Shown: positions 14,613 to 21,371 of the stretch, piece after piece
Position numbering within the stretch: the first letter of the stretch is position 1
Layout: each line of letters begins with the position of its first letter
IMG/VR virus record: IMGVR_UViG_3300024518_003356
Span: 1 to 32,447 of that record
Length of the DNA stretch: 32,447 nucleotides
Direction: 5' to 3' (one strand)
DNA from: a virus
Position numbers and translations under genes: made by a program
Notes under the pieces: model-generated
The model's input: only the letters and a program-made list of their open reading frames with translations
Database searches by the model: none
Told to the model about the DNA's origin: nothing

Positions 14613-14861
14613 TCAAGGGATTGTGATTCCGAAATCCGTCAGCCTTTTGCGGTGTCCCGGTCCCATCCACCAATCGAGGTCAGCAACGCCCACCGGGACC
14701 GGGGTACAAAGAATTTCTTCCCGATCTTGTCCCGTCAAAGTCCAGACGAGAATAAGCGCATCGTACTGATCCTTGACCGCCTCGATAAGAACGATGCTCG
14801 AAACGGGACAAATGACGGGACCGTCCTTGGTGGCAGTACCAACCCAACTAGAATCTCTCAT
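14613..14861 (-). CDS. small hypothetical protein, third member of a tandem paralog set
   Basis: 82 residues from the ATG at 14861, with AAGGAG upstream and a four-base ATGA overlap with the preceding gene; the longer open frame to 15053 only repeats that gene in another frame. Residues 21-51 (SSIVLIEAVK then DALILVWTLTGQDREEIL) align with the cores of the two upstream genes at the positions of IExE, a hydrophobic strand, a G-turn and IL. The C-terminal end, from CTPVPVG onward, is different. It is last before a strong terminator. Function unknown; probably a small beta-rich fold. Confidence 0.6.
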   Translation of the reverse strand: MRDSSWVGTATKDGPVICPVSSIVLIEAVKDQYDALILVWTLTGQDREEILCTPVPVGVADLDWWMGPGHRKRLTDFGITIP

Positions 14862-15154
14862 GGCTTCTCCTTGCCGGATGAGTCGACACTTCGAACAACC
14901 CTGACCGGTGGCTGCCGCTTGGGGCCCTCTTTGGATTTGTACACAATCAAGTCGTTTTCTCCCAGGATCTTGCGACAGATCGTCTCGCCTGCGGCATTGG
15001 AAAACCTGACGATCAGGAAGTAGAGCTTTGGCTCTATTTCCATTTCGATGCAAGCAATCTTGTCGTCACCATTCATCGTGTCGCCCAGCGCGAATATCTC
15101 GTCCCTGGTATCGAGCGCTCTAATTGCATTGGGTTCGCGGTAGATCGTCGTCAT
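14858..15154 (-). CDS. small hypothetical protein, tandem paralog
   Basis: 98 residues. The core, residues 22-72, contains LGD, IEMEIE, a hydrophobic strand (LYFLIVRF) and RKILGENDLIVY, matching its upstream neighbour (LGD, IEAELE, LVFLRLV, RKILGPDDCLIY) with about one gap. The final 25 residues are basic and absent from the neighbour. It overlaps both flanking genes by ATGA, so the three are translated as a unit. Three such duplicated small genes between the terminase subunits are unusual. No family recognised; no enzyme motif. Confidence 0.65.
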   Translation of the reverse strand: MTTIYREPNAIRALDTRDEIFALGDTMNGDDKIACIEMEIEPKLYFLIVRFSNAAGETICRKILGENDLIVYKSKEGPKRQPPVRVVRSVDSSGKEKP

Positions 15155-15417
15155 GATAAATGCCTGTTGTCAGCATAGATGAGGCAATCATCTGGCCCCA
15201 GAATCTTCCTCAAAAGCGTCTTCCCATTTGTGCTCACGAGGCGAAGAAAGACCAATCCGCCAGCTTCAAGCTCAGCCTCGATAGAGCCAATCGTGGACCC
15301 GTTCCACGGGAAACGATCGCCCAGGGTGTGAACAATCATCGGCTCGCCGCTGATTCTTCCAAGCCATACCGACTCAATCACGTATTCATCTTGATGGATG
15401 GAACTGCCGCTACTCAT
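15151..15417 (-). CDS. small hypothetical protein, tandem paralog
   Basis: 88 residues. An N-terminal polar segment (SSGSSIHQDE) is followed by VWLGRISGEPMIV and the shared core: TLGD (31-34), IEAELE (46-51), LVFLRLV (55-61) and RKILGPDDCLIY (70-81). The core is the same as in the next gene, showing duplication and divergence. Four-base overlaps join it to the genes on both sides. It may form beta-rich oligomers, but nothing indicates a partner. Confidence 0.65.
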   Translation of the reverse strand: MSSGSSIHQDEYVIESVWLGRISGEPMIVHTLGDRFPWNGSTIGSIEAELEAGGLVFLRLVSTNGKTLLRKILGPDDCLIYADNRHLS

Positions 15418-15605
15418 CGGTTGATCCTCCGCGACTTTCGCGCCGCCCGATTCTTGAGGCGTCTGATGCGACGGTAGCGTTTTTCGCTTCCGGTTGCGTT
15501 GCGCCAGGCGTCCTGCCCGTGGTCATACGCCAAGCCCCGCCGCTCGCGGCTGCTGATCTTTCCTGCCCTGCTGCGTTGAATCTGTTTGAGCCTCAATTTC
15601 TTCAC
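15414..15605 (-). CDS. very basic small protein
   Basis: 63 residues from a GTG at 15605, preceded by AAGGGGAA five bases away; a TTG at 15626 in the same frame would add seven residues but lacks a ribosome site. The product is rich in arginine and lysine (ends with RRLKNRAARKSRRINR), as in nucleic-acid-binding peptides or ribosomal-protein mimics. Its stop overlaps the next start by ATGA. It may bind DNA or RNA in packaging or regulation. No family recognised. Confidence 0.55.
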   Translation of the reverse strand: MKKLRLKQIQRSRAGKISSRERRGLAYDHGQDAWRNATGSEKRYRRIRRLKNRAARKSRRINR

Positions 15606-15670
15606 TTCGATTCCCCTTTTCTCCAAAATTGATCCCTAACGAGCGATCGGCCGCTAATGCGGCGAAACAT
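15602..15670 (-). CDS. possible 22-residue coupled peptide
   Basis: Short frame starting at an ATG 11 bases after a full AAGGAGG site and ending in TGA that overlaps the GTG of the next gene (GTGA). The product is basic (begins MFRRISGRS). The strong ribosome site and overlap support translation, but the length makes it uncertain; it may serve only to couple translation of the following gene. A small GCCGC/GCGGC hairpin lies inside it. Confidence 0.35.
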   Translation of the reverse strand: MFRRISGRSLVRDQFWRKGESK

Positions 15671-15708
15671 ACGCCAACGCACCTCCTTGTGATCCTGGGT
15701 CAGCGTGG

Positions 15709-16320
15709 TCAGTTCTCGGGACTAGTTTGGGACGTTGCGCCTGGCAACCTGCCCTCCCTTCGCAGTCTTGCGATCATGGCCGCATGCTCCTCGGTGGAGA
15801 GGGGCTTCGGAATCATAATCTTCTCCTCGACCTGTAACGCCTGCACGGTAGAGGGCTCTCCGCGTGAGACCCTCTCGAGATTGGCGGCAGCTGTCAGTAG
15901 GTTTGGAACGACACCGAGCGACAAGCCCGGCACGTCAAAGTCCTCGCCGTTGGACTGGGTGATGCGGGTCTGCACCTTTCGCAAAGTGGCCTTGAGTTTC
16001 AGCGAGCACAACTGGATCGCTTCGCTTGCAACCTCCGCATGCTTCTCCGCCATTCGAATCACGGTCCGCGAGAGAGCTCGCTGGCGTAGGCGATCCTGGT
16101 GATCGTCCCAGTCCCCAACGCGGTCTCGCCAGTCGTGTTTCGATGCCCACTTCTGGACCATTCGCACGTAGCTGGGCTTCCGCTCAAGAAGCCTGACCAC
16201 TTCGGCATGAGTGCGGCGCTCGACGGGCATGTCTCGGTAGGTGTGGAACGCCCGGAAGGCAACCCCTGACTCGTTGAGCCGCCTGTCCCACGGTCTGCGA
16301 TGTTTGTCGTCGCGTTCCAT
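15709..16320 (-). CDS. terS: probable terminase small subunit (HTH DNA-binding)
   Basis: 203 residues. Residues 36-70 hold a helix-turn-helix with the pattern 'VVRLLERKPSYVRMVQKWASKHDWRDRVGDWD', the KxxW-type motif found in phage small terminases and related HTH proteins that recognise pac or cos. A central coiled-coil segment (RALSRTVIRMAEKHAEVA onward, residues ~82-115) would form the oligomer ring. The C-terminus (TEEHAAMIARLRREG) may contact the large subunit. It lies upstream of the large subunit in the same transcription direction, though six small genes separate them. There is no clear ribosome site. The role is inferred from HTH type and location. Confidence 0.65.
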   Translation of the reverse strand: MERDDKHRRPWDRRLNESGVAFRAFHTYRDMPVERRTHAEVVRLLERKPSYVRMVQKWASKHDWRDRVGDWDDHQDRLRQRALSRTVIRMAEKHAEVASEAIQLCSLKLKATLRKVQTRITQSNGEDFDVPGLSLGVVPNLLTAAANLERVSRGEPSTVQALQVEEKIMIPKPLSTEEHAAMIARLRREGRLPGATSQTSPEN

Positions 16321-16363
16321 TGCCGTAAAAACTACCAGGAAATCAGCCGGGGATAAAGCGCTC

Positions 16364-16714
16364 TCAACTTCGGTCGCCCCGCCATGATCTGAAGTACATC
16401 AGCATCCTCGGATCCATGAACTCGCCATTGAAGTTCACCGCCCTCGGAGAGATATATATATCCGCCGCAGGGAAGCCCTTTTTGAATTTGACCTCATTGG
16501 TGATGTCTCCCATGGTCCGCTGCATCCAGCCCTTTGCGGCCTTCATCTCTCCGGGCTCGGTGAACCGGGGTGAGATGATAATCACCTCGAACAGCAGAAC
16601 CGCTTCAGCGAGGAAGGACCTTGCTCCCAGTATCGTGTCTCCTATGCCTCTGATATCGCCCCCCCCTGAGACCAAGCAATCCTCGAGTACCACTGCGAGT
16701 CGCGACTTGTTCAT
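16364..16714 (-). CDS. HAD-family-like protein with degenerate active site
   Basis: 116 residues from the ATG at 16714, which has GAGGATCGG upstream; an ATG at 16756 would add 14 polar residues. The order of motifs fits small phage HAD phosphatases: VVLEDCLV (8-15) where DxDG would be, FEVIIISPR with S48 (motif II), a helix GEMKAAKGWM, and ADIYISPRAVNFNG (84-97) where the family has DDRA. The nucleophile aspartate is replaced by V9, the second aspartate by E11, and the metal-binding DD by S89-P90. The fold is likely kept and catalysis lost. It may be a binding protein. It is first in the terminase-region unit. Confidence 0.6.
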   Translation of the reverse strand: MNKSRLAVVLEDCLVSGGGDIRGIGDTILGARSFLAEAVLLFEVIIISPRFTEPGEMKAAKGWMQRTMGDITNEVKFKKGFPAADIYISPRAVNFNGEFMDPRMLMYFRSWRGDRS

Positions 16715-16864
16715 TTCCGATCCTCTTTCCTTTTTGGTTTTGGTTTCTAACGTCATTTGCAGCCGAGCGATGGAGCGCGAGATCCTCTTTCTTCAAACTC
16801 TAGTAAGAGAATAATTTCCTCTACTTCCCTTTCTTCTTCTTCTTTTGGTTTTAATTACCCCCAA
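16715..16864. other. AT-rich noncoding region with long pyrimidine tract
   Basis: No gene is supported. The plus strand has TTTCCTCTACTTCCC, a CTTCTTCTTCTTTT tract and TTTTAATTACCCCC, i.e. an almost pure pyrimidine stretch of about 40 bases (16815-16850) next to iterons. It resembles an unwinding or regulatory region. Confidence 0.4.
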
Positions 16865-16900
16865 GACCCCTTGCATGACCCCTTGGTAGACCCCTATTTG
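16865..16900 (+). repeat. three 12-bp iterons
   Basis: GACCCC starts at 16865, 16877 and 16889, a perfect 12-bp period; the first two units share GACCCCTTG. TTTGCAT follows the third unit and TTGCAT ends the first. Tandem short direct repeats beside an AT-rich tract are typical of replication-initiator or regulator binding sites. Confidence 0.55.
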
Positions 16901-16913
16901 CATATAAGTCCCG

Positions 16914-17047
16914 CAAGTGGCTTTGTTCACAACACTTGAAAAGTGGAAATGCCCATTTCGTCTTTTCTTTTACGCAAAAGGCCGAAAAAAGGGGGTGCGT
17001 ACTTTCAAGTTACGTGAAAGTTACGGGCCAAAAAAAGGCCGTAACTT
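16914..17047. promoter_or_regulatory. overlapping inverted repeats in noncoding region
   Basis: Three palindromes: CACTT/AAGTG (16933-16945), ACTTTCA/TGAAAGT (17001-17021) and AAGTTACGG/CCGTAACTT (17018-17047, A-rich loop of about 8-12). The last two share bases and cannot both form, as in attenuators. On the minus strand the third stem carries TTTTTTT in its loop rather than after it, so it is not a standard terminator for the upstream gene at 17082. Confidence 0.5.
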
Positions 17048-17081
17048 GGCCAGTAAATGGGGTCCTGGTAATTGGGTACCG

Positions 17082-17729
17082 TCATTTCTCGTCCGTTTGG
17101 GCCACGACTTGACGTGCTCTGGCAGCGAAATCGATGAGATTCCCGCCCCTTTTCGACTTGCGTTTGAGCTCCCGCTGCTTGCGCTCGGCGACCTCTTTCT
17201 TGACAGCCTCTATCCTGCCCGGTAGGGAGTTGAGGGTCTTCATCAGATTCCGGTGAAGAGCCTTCTTTGAGATGTCTTTCTTGGTCTGGGTTTTCAATTT
17301 CTCAGCGTTCATGATCTCCAGATATTCCTCGAGTCGTGCTAGGGCATGGTCCCTTGCCTTCTCCGGATCTTGATGCTGGAGATGCCCCTCGGCTTTGTAG
17401 CCGGACCCGACGATTGTGCTCGCATTCTTGTTGATGGCAGCGTGCAGATCCGGGACCCAGACCACTTCAGCATTGGAGGATTCCATAAGAGTTCCGATCT
17501 CGACAATCATGCCAGCAGCGGCGTTCATTCCTGAGCTATACGCCTCGACCGCCCTTTTCAGCTGTGCGAGCTCCTGCATTTGGGTCGACATTGTTCGCAA
17601 GGATCGGGCCGCCCAGGTGGCAAACCACTGCGGTTCCGCCTCCTGCGTGAAGGCGCTTTCCGTCTTTGCGAGGTCGGATGCTGCCTCGACTAGCTCGGTG
17701 ATTCCGATGGGAGACTTGTTCTCGGTCAT
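17082..17729 (-). CDS. hypothetical helical protein
   Basis: 215 residues, largely alpha-helical. Residues ~40-85 form a coiled-coil candidate (TMSTQMQELAQLKRAVEAY), with a mid segment of hydrophobic strands (AAGMIVEIGTLM; AEVVWVPDL), and the C-terminal 70 residues are strongly basic and helical (KKEVAERKQRELKRK, then a G-rich hinge). It overlaps the preceding gene by ATGA and belongs to the leftward unit controlled from the 18107-18216 region. No family recognised. Early leftward position suggests a regulatory or host-interaction role, but there is no direct evidence. Confidence 0.65.
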   Translation of the reverse strand: MTENKSPIGITELVEAASDLAKTESAFTQEAEPQWFATWAARSLRTMSTQMQELAQLKRAVEAYSSGMNAAAGMIVEIGTLMESSNAEVVWVPDLHAAINKNASTIVGSGYKAEGHLQHQDPEKARDHALARLEEYLEIMNAEKLKTQTKKDISKKALHRNLMKTLNSLPGRIEAVKKEVAERKQRELKRKSKRGGNLIDFAARARQVVAQTDEK

Positions 17730-18106
17730 GGTATTTCCCTCGCAATCCTGCGCAGGTTTTGGATAGGAAGGAAGGTTCCAAGAAGGTCCTTGTCGTGCTT
17801 CTCAATCTTCCGCTCGAGGACCCTGCGCTCGGCCTTCTCGGCGCGACCTCTGGCGATGGCCTCGTCGGCCTTCCGTGACGGACTGCGGTAGTCGTTTCGA
17901 CGTCTCATGGGAGCGGCCAGATGCACTTCAATCCTCCGCCAGCCACGCTTGAGCTCCCGATATCGGCGGTGCTGCCACTGCACGATCTTGCGCGCCAGCT
18001 TCTTTTTCCCGAGCTCGGTTCTCTCCTTCGCGACGAGGAGGTCGTACTGCACGGAAGCCTCCTTTGTGGACCGGTTCCAGAGCTTGTGACACCGTTTCTT
18101 TCTCAT
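17726..18106 (-). CDS. basic helical hypothetical protein, first gene of the leftward unit
   Basis: 126 residues from the ATG at 18106, preceded by a strong AAGGAGG at six bases; the longer frame to 18178 would run through the operator region. Very rich in R and K throughout (MRKKRCHKLWNRSTK at the start, KKKLARKIVQWQHRRYRELKR in the middle), helical, with no transmembrane segment. It probably binds nucleic acid. It faces the RHH gene across a 110-bp divergent control region and is therefore the first gene under that region's leftward promoter. No family recognised. Confidence 0.65.
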   Translation of the reverse strand: MRKKRCHKLWNRSTKEASVQYDLLVAKERTELGKKKLARKIVQWQHRRYRELKRGWRRIEVHLAAPMRRRNDYRSPSRKADEAIARGRAEKAERRVLERKIEKHDKDLLGTFLPIQNLRRIAREIP

Positions 18107-18216
18107 GATTCCTCCTTGAATTACCAGATCAGTACCCAGTAATTGTACAGGAACTGGTAATTTTTGTATATAATCCATTCAGGCAAACGCCTCGACCACC
18201 AACCAGGGAGACCAAG
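18107..18216. promoter_or_regulatory. divergent promoter-operator region
   Basis: Inverted repeat ATTACCAG (18120-18127) / CTGGTAAT (18154-18161), plus a third related half-site ATTACTGG on the minus strand (18144-18137). Rightward: -10 TATAAT at 18169-18174, directly beside the right arm, with a weak -35. Leftward: TACAAT with TATACA 17 bp upstream, both within the repeat area. An RHH protein binding the half-sites would cover both promoters. The RHH gene follows at 18217. Confidence 0.65.
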
Positions 18217-18384
18217 ATGAAGACGATCAACATCCGCATCGACGAGAAGCTGTTGCGCAACTTTGACGCTACTGTCGAGAGTCTCGGCGCCAAGCGGGCG
18301 CCGGTCATCCGCCTTCTGATGCGGGACTATCTCACCACAAGCGCAGATCTCTTGAGCAAGCGCGAGGCTCAGCGAACCAAATGA
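18217..18384 (+). CDS. ribbon-helix-helix (CopG/Arc-type) repressor-like protein
   Basis: 55 residues. KTINIRID at residues 2-9 is the DNA-contacting ribbon, followed by helix A (EKLLRNFDATVESLG), the turn AKRAP and helix B (VIRLLMRDYL), the classic RHH arrangement. AGGGAG precedes the ATG by about 8 bases. Such dimers bind short inverted or direct half-sites; the repeats just upstream are good candidates, which would make this an autoregulated switch between divergent units. The C-terminal tail (residues 41-55) is polar. The stop overlaps an ATG (ATGA) that opens a 16-codon frame. Confidence 0.8.
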   Translation: MKTINIRIDEKLLRNFDATVESLGAKRAPVIRLLMRDYLTTSADLLSKREAQRTK

Positions 18385-18431
18385 AGGACGAAGAGCGAGA
18401 GGCGATCGCACTCTCGTGGGGCTGGGTCTGA
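18381..18431 (+). CDS. possible 16-residue peptide coupled to the RHH gene
   Basis: A 16-codon frame starting by ATGA overlap with the RHH stop and ending at 18431 (MKDEEREAIA then LSWGWV). It could be a leader peptide before the hairpins that follow, or chance. There is only indirect support. Confidence 0.2.
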   Translation: MKDEEREAIALSWGWV

Positions 18432-18439
18432 AAAGTGAA

Positions 18440-18501
18440 ACGGCCCCCCCAGGGAAAGAAGGGGAGCCGTCTCGGGCAGAACCTCTGAAACCACCTCAGA
18501 G
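18440..18501 (+). promoter_or_regulatory. two hairpins between the RHH gene and the next gene
   Basis: ACGGCCCCC pairs with GGGGAGCCGT in part (ACGGC 18440-18444, GCCGT 18466-18470, with C- and G-runs inside), then CTCTGA/TCAGAG (18483-18501). No T-run follows on the plus strand, so termination is not clear; they may be leader or processing structures. The rest of 18385-18559 has no supported gene. Confidence 0.45.
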
Positions 18502-18559
18502 AAAGGGAAAGTCCTAAGCCAAGGGGAGCTCGTGGACAGGAGAAACATATCACGGAGAA

Positions 18560-18910
18560 ATGAACTTGAACAAGAAACAACCATATTCGACCCTAGTACC
18601 TGACTCCCTTCGAAGGACGATCGTACTCGCCGCCAAGAAAAACAAGATGACAATCAACGGACTGTGCAATCTGGTCCTGGGCCAAGTACAGGGCAGGATC
18701 GCCTCGGTAGTGACCGAGAACTTTCCGCAATGTCGATCTTTCTACCAAACAAAGTGGGAGCGGATCTCGCTGTCGATCAGCAAGGAAATCTACGATGAAA
18801 TCGTGGAGGTCAGTCGCTTGACCGGCATTCGAAGACAACGAGTTGTGGGCGTGATCCTCATCGCCAACGGCAACTACCTTTGGGAAAACTCGGGACAGGA
18901 CAAAAGCTGA
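18560..18910 (+). CDS. protein with two RHH-like segments
   Basis: 116 residues. Residues 7-40 (PYSTLVPDSLRRTIVLAAKKN, then TINGLCNLVLG) and residues 67-105 (WERISLSISKEIYDEIVEV, then GIRRQRVVGVIL) each look like strand-helix-helix units, i.e. two RHH-like modules in one chain separated by about 25 residues. Tandem-RHH proteins act as one-chain DNA-binding 'dimers' in some plasmid and phage regulators. It lies downstream of the RHH gene and two hairpins, at the start of the rightward operon, which fits a regulatory role. GGAG occurs twice before the start. The domain reading is by eye only. Confidence 0.6.
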   Translation: MNLNKKQPYSTLVPDSLRRTIVLAAKKNKMTINGLCNLVLGQVQGRIASVVTENFPQCRSFYQTKWERISLSISKEIYDEIVEVSRLTGIRRQRVVGVILIANGNYLWENSGQDKS

Positions 18911-18949
18911 CCGCGAGTTGGGTTCGGAATCTATAAAGGGAAAAACGAG

Positions 18950-20644
18950 ATGAAAAAGAAGAACACAGAAGTACCGATTCAGATCAATGACATCGACGGC
19001 ATTGGTCAATTTGCCTTGGTCCTGAAGCACGGAGTCACTGAGTTGTGGGGCGGAAACGGGGAGCGGAAAACGCGAGTGCAAGCGGGCATTCTGGATGCAA
19101 CATCGCGGAAGCGAGATGTTGAGATTGGGATCTCGGACGCGAAAAGGGACGGCAAGGATGCCTTACTCGGCAGCGTGTCCGTCGCCGGAAGAACGCTCCA
19201 GATCTCGCGATCGGGAGCCGTTCAGCGGTCGGGCAAGCTGCTCACGCCCCTTCAGATCGTCGACCCGTCTCCCATCGGCCGACTCATTGACCCTGGGCAC
19301 GTAGCCGAAGAGGCGAAGCGGAAGGCCCAGCTAAGAGCGTTTCTCGAGCTGGTTCCACTGAAGGCGAAACGGGAATACCTGAAGTCGATCACTGGTGGCG
19401 ACAAGGCCGTACTCAGCCAGCTCGAGGCCGATCTGGAAGAGCGATCAGTCGACGACTTGCTGGTGGCCACCAAGCGGATGCGGACGATGGTGATGAAGGA
19501 AGCCAACCGGCTCGAAGCACTCACCGAGGACGCGGATGACGACATCCTGGGCACCGACGGCATTCTTGAAGATCTGACGAATGAAGGCATGCGGGTCTCG
19601 GAGCTCGGCAAAAGGAAACTTCAACGGGCATTGTCGACGCCAATCGACGAAGAGGCAATCGAGAACCTGGAGCTGGAGCGCCGTCAAAAGGATCGCCTTG
19701 CCGGTGAGGTATCAGCACGTCGCGATGAATACCTGGAAGCAGTAGCGAAGCAAGAAAAGCTCAAGAATGAGATCGGAAAGCGACCCAAGACGTCCACCAA
19801 AAAGATGGATCTTCACAAGGTCGAGCTCGTCAAGATCGCCGACAAAATCGAAGTCACAAAGGAGGCAATCGAGAAGCTCGAAGATTCAGTTCTTGAATTG
19901 AAACGGGGTTTATTTGCGCAGGAAACCAAGGAAGACCATCAGCAAGAAATGCTGAATACCGAAAGAATCGCATGGGAAGCGACAGTCGAAACTCAGGAGC
20001 AGTGGGACAAAGCCAGCGCCTTCCTGAACGAGGAACTGGTGGAGGTCGGGGCCGATCACGTAGACATCGCGATGCACGAAGCTGCCGCCGCCGATGTCGC
20101 GGTGAAGATGGGCAACCTGTCCACGCGATACGGCAAGGCCCTTGAGCGCCGCGTTCTCCAGGTTCGCTCGCGCTCCAAGTCTCAGAAAAGAGCAGAGGTG
20201 CTACGGGAAATCGAGCACGAGGCTTGGACCCGGCTGGGCGAGCTGGTCACGAGAGAATCGCGGATCCCGGAAATCACAATCTCACAAGGCTGGCTCGCCT
20301 ACGTCGATCCAGAGACAAAGGAAGTTCACGACTGGAACTCCAAATATGTCTCCGACGGGCAAAGGTGCGGGGCAGCGATGAGACTCGGCGCCCGGTGCGC
20401 CCGGTCCGTCACCTCGGGGAATGTCGATCCAATTCTGATGATTCCCGGTCGCATCTGGGAAGGGGCATTTGACCTCCAAATGAAACTCCAGGTGGCCGAG
20501 ATCTGCCGGGTGGAAAAGGTGTTCGGCATTACCGAGGTTGCATCATTCCAAAACCACGGACTCCACTCCGTTGAGGTCGGGACAGTGGCATGGGTTGGGC
20601 AATACCGGGAACTTCTCAAGGCTGCCGAAAAGGCTATTTCATGA
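18950..20644 (+). CDS. SMC/Rad50 (SbcC)-like protein with altered nucleotide-binding motifs
   Basis: 564 residues. The N-terminus has the AAA/ABC-ATPase pattern of phage Rad50-like proteins: a strand, GVTELW, then GGNGERKT (34-41), a Walker A in which the usual last glycine is R39. Residues ~115-440 are a long coiled coil with a break near KEIGKRPKT-type turns. The C-terminus has an ABC signature VSDGQR (467-472) and a hydrophobic strand PILMIPG (494-500) where Walker B would be, with P499 in place of aspartate. It overlaps the next gene by ATGA. Together with the exonuclease and annealing protein downstream it suggests DNA recombination or end processing. Whether it hydrolyses ATP is doubtful. 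Confidence 0.65.
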   Translation: MKKKNTEVPIQINDIDGIGQFALVLKHGVTELWGGNGERKTRVQAGILDATSRKRDVEIGISDAKRDGKDALLGSVSVAGRTLQISRSGAVQRSGKLLTPLQIVDPSPIGRLIDPGHVAEEAKRKAQLRAFLELVPLKAKREYLKSITGGDKAVLSQLEADLEERSVDDLLVATKRMRTMVMKEANRLEALTEDADDDILGTDGILEDLTNEGMRVSELGKRKLQRALSTPIDEEAIENLELERRQKDRLAGEVSARRDEYLEAVAKQEKLKNEIGKRPKTSTKKMDLHKVELVKIADKIEVTKEAIEKLEDSVLELKRGLFAQETKEDHQQEMLNTERIAWEATVETQEQWDKASAFLNEELVEVGADHVDIAMHEAAAADVAVKMGNLSTRYGKALERRVLQVRSRSKSQKRAEVLREIEHEAWTRLGELVTRESRIPEITISQGWLAYVDPETKEVHDWNSKYVSDGQRCGAAMRLGARCARSVTSGNVDPILMIPGRIWEGAFDLQMKLQVAEICRVEKVFGITEVASFQNHGLHSVEVGTVAWVGQYRELLKAAEKAIS

Positions 20645-20970
20645 ATAGTCAGCAAGTGGAACAAGGCGAAAACAGAAGCAGAGAAATCCCCGGTTGGTAC
20701 GGAGCACCACCGACGACCGTTTCGGTTCGGAAATACGCAAACGGCGGCGATGCGCTGGCGGGATTCTCAGAGCGCGGGCCAGAGTTCACTGCCTCGGTTT
20801 TCCTAGAGGGAAAAGACCCTGGCGAAGGATTTATTTGGCTCAGAACCTGGGGCGGGCTTGGGGGGCTCCCCTACCACTTACGTGATCACGGAATCGTAGA
20901 ATTTACCGGCGAAACAACGCCCGTGGGGCCCTATGGCGTGGAAGCAAAACTCGCAAAACTACTGATCTGA
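20641..20970 (+). CDS. hypothetical protein in recombination operon
   Basis: 109 residues, starting at the ATG that overlaps the SMC-like gene's stop (ATGA). Residues 20-60 have short strands (VSVRKYANGG; FTASVFLEG), followed by GFIWLRTWGGLGGLP and a terminal helix (YGVEAKLAKLL). Probably a small alpha/beta protein. No motif recognised. Overlap with the SMC-like gene and closeness to exonuclease genes point to a shared unit. The frame upstream to 20590 is a shadow of the previous gene. Confidence 0.6.
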   Translation: MNSQQVEQGENRSREIPGWYGAPPTTVSVRKYANGGDALAGFSERGPEFTASVFLEGKDPGEGFIWLRTWGGLGGLPYHLRDHGIVEFTGETTPVGPYGVEAKLAKLLI

Positions 20971-20986
20971 ACCAAAGGAGAACAGC

Positions 20987-21370
20987 ATGGACGACAATCA
21001 GGGATTCGAGCCGGACGACTTCATTGAGGACGACTTCCACTCGATGTCACCACTTCGACGGATCCAGGCAGAACACCTGACATGGGCCCAGCGAAACTTC
21101 CCCGATCAAGAGCCCTGGCATTCCTTCGTCGGGATGAGCGAGGAGCTTGGCGAGGCAGGGCACGCATTCCTCAAAGCCACACAGGGCATTCGGGGCCACG
21201 AAAACCACGAGGAGGAGCTCGTCGACGCACTGGCCGATATGATGATCTATATGATCAACTTCGCCAACCTGATGGGCATAGATCTCCATGATGCCCTCGA
21301 GTCAACCTGGGACAAGGTGAGACAGCGCGACTGGCAGGAGAAACCCGATACGGCCCACCAGGAGAGCTGA
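20987..21370 (+). CDS. MazG-like nucleotide pyrophosphohydrolase
   Basis: 127 residues. SEELGEAGHAFLK (residues 51-63) and HEEELVDALADMMIY (residues 73-87) give the ExxE and ExxD metal-binding pairs of the MazG / all-alpha NTP-pyrophosphohydrolase superfamily; the final 'VRQRDW' is also typical. Members hydrolyse NTPs to NMP and pyrophosphate; phages may use them to tune nucleotide pools or to counter host alarmone signalling (known of the family; not shown here). The RBS is AAAGGAGAA, spaced normally. The first 20 residues are acidic and non-conserved. One base separates its stop from the next start. Confidence 0.8.
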   Translation: MDDNQGFEPDDFIEDDFHSMSPLRRIQAEHLTWAQRNFPDQEPWHSFVGMSEELGEAGHAFLKATQGIRGHENHEEELVDALADMMIYMINFANLMGIDLHDALESTWDKVRQRDWQEKPDTAHQES

Positions 21371-21371
21371 A

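Noticed and set aside
17018-17047. Stem with T7 loop as terminator for the 17082 gene
   Set aside because: The T-run is in the loop, not after the stem, on the minus strand.
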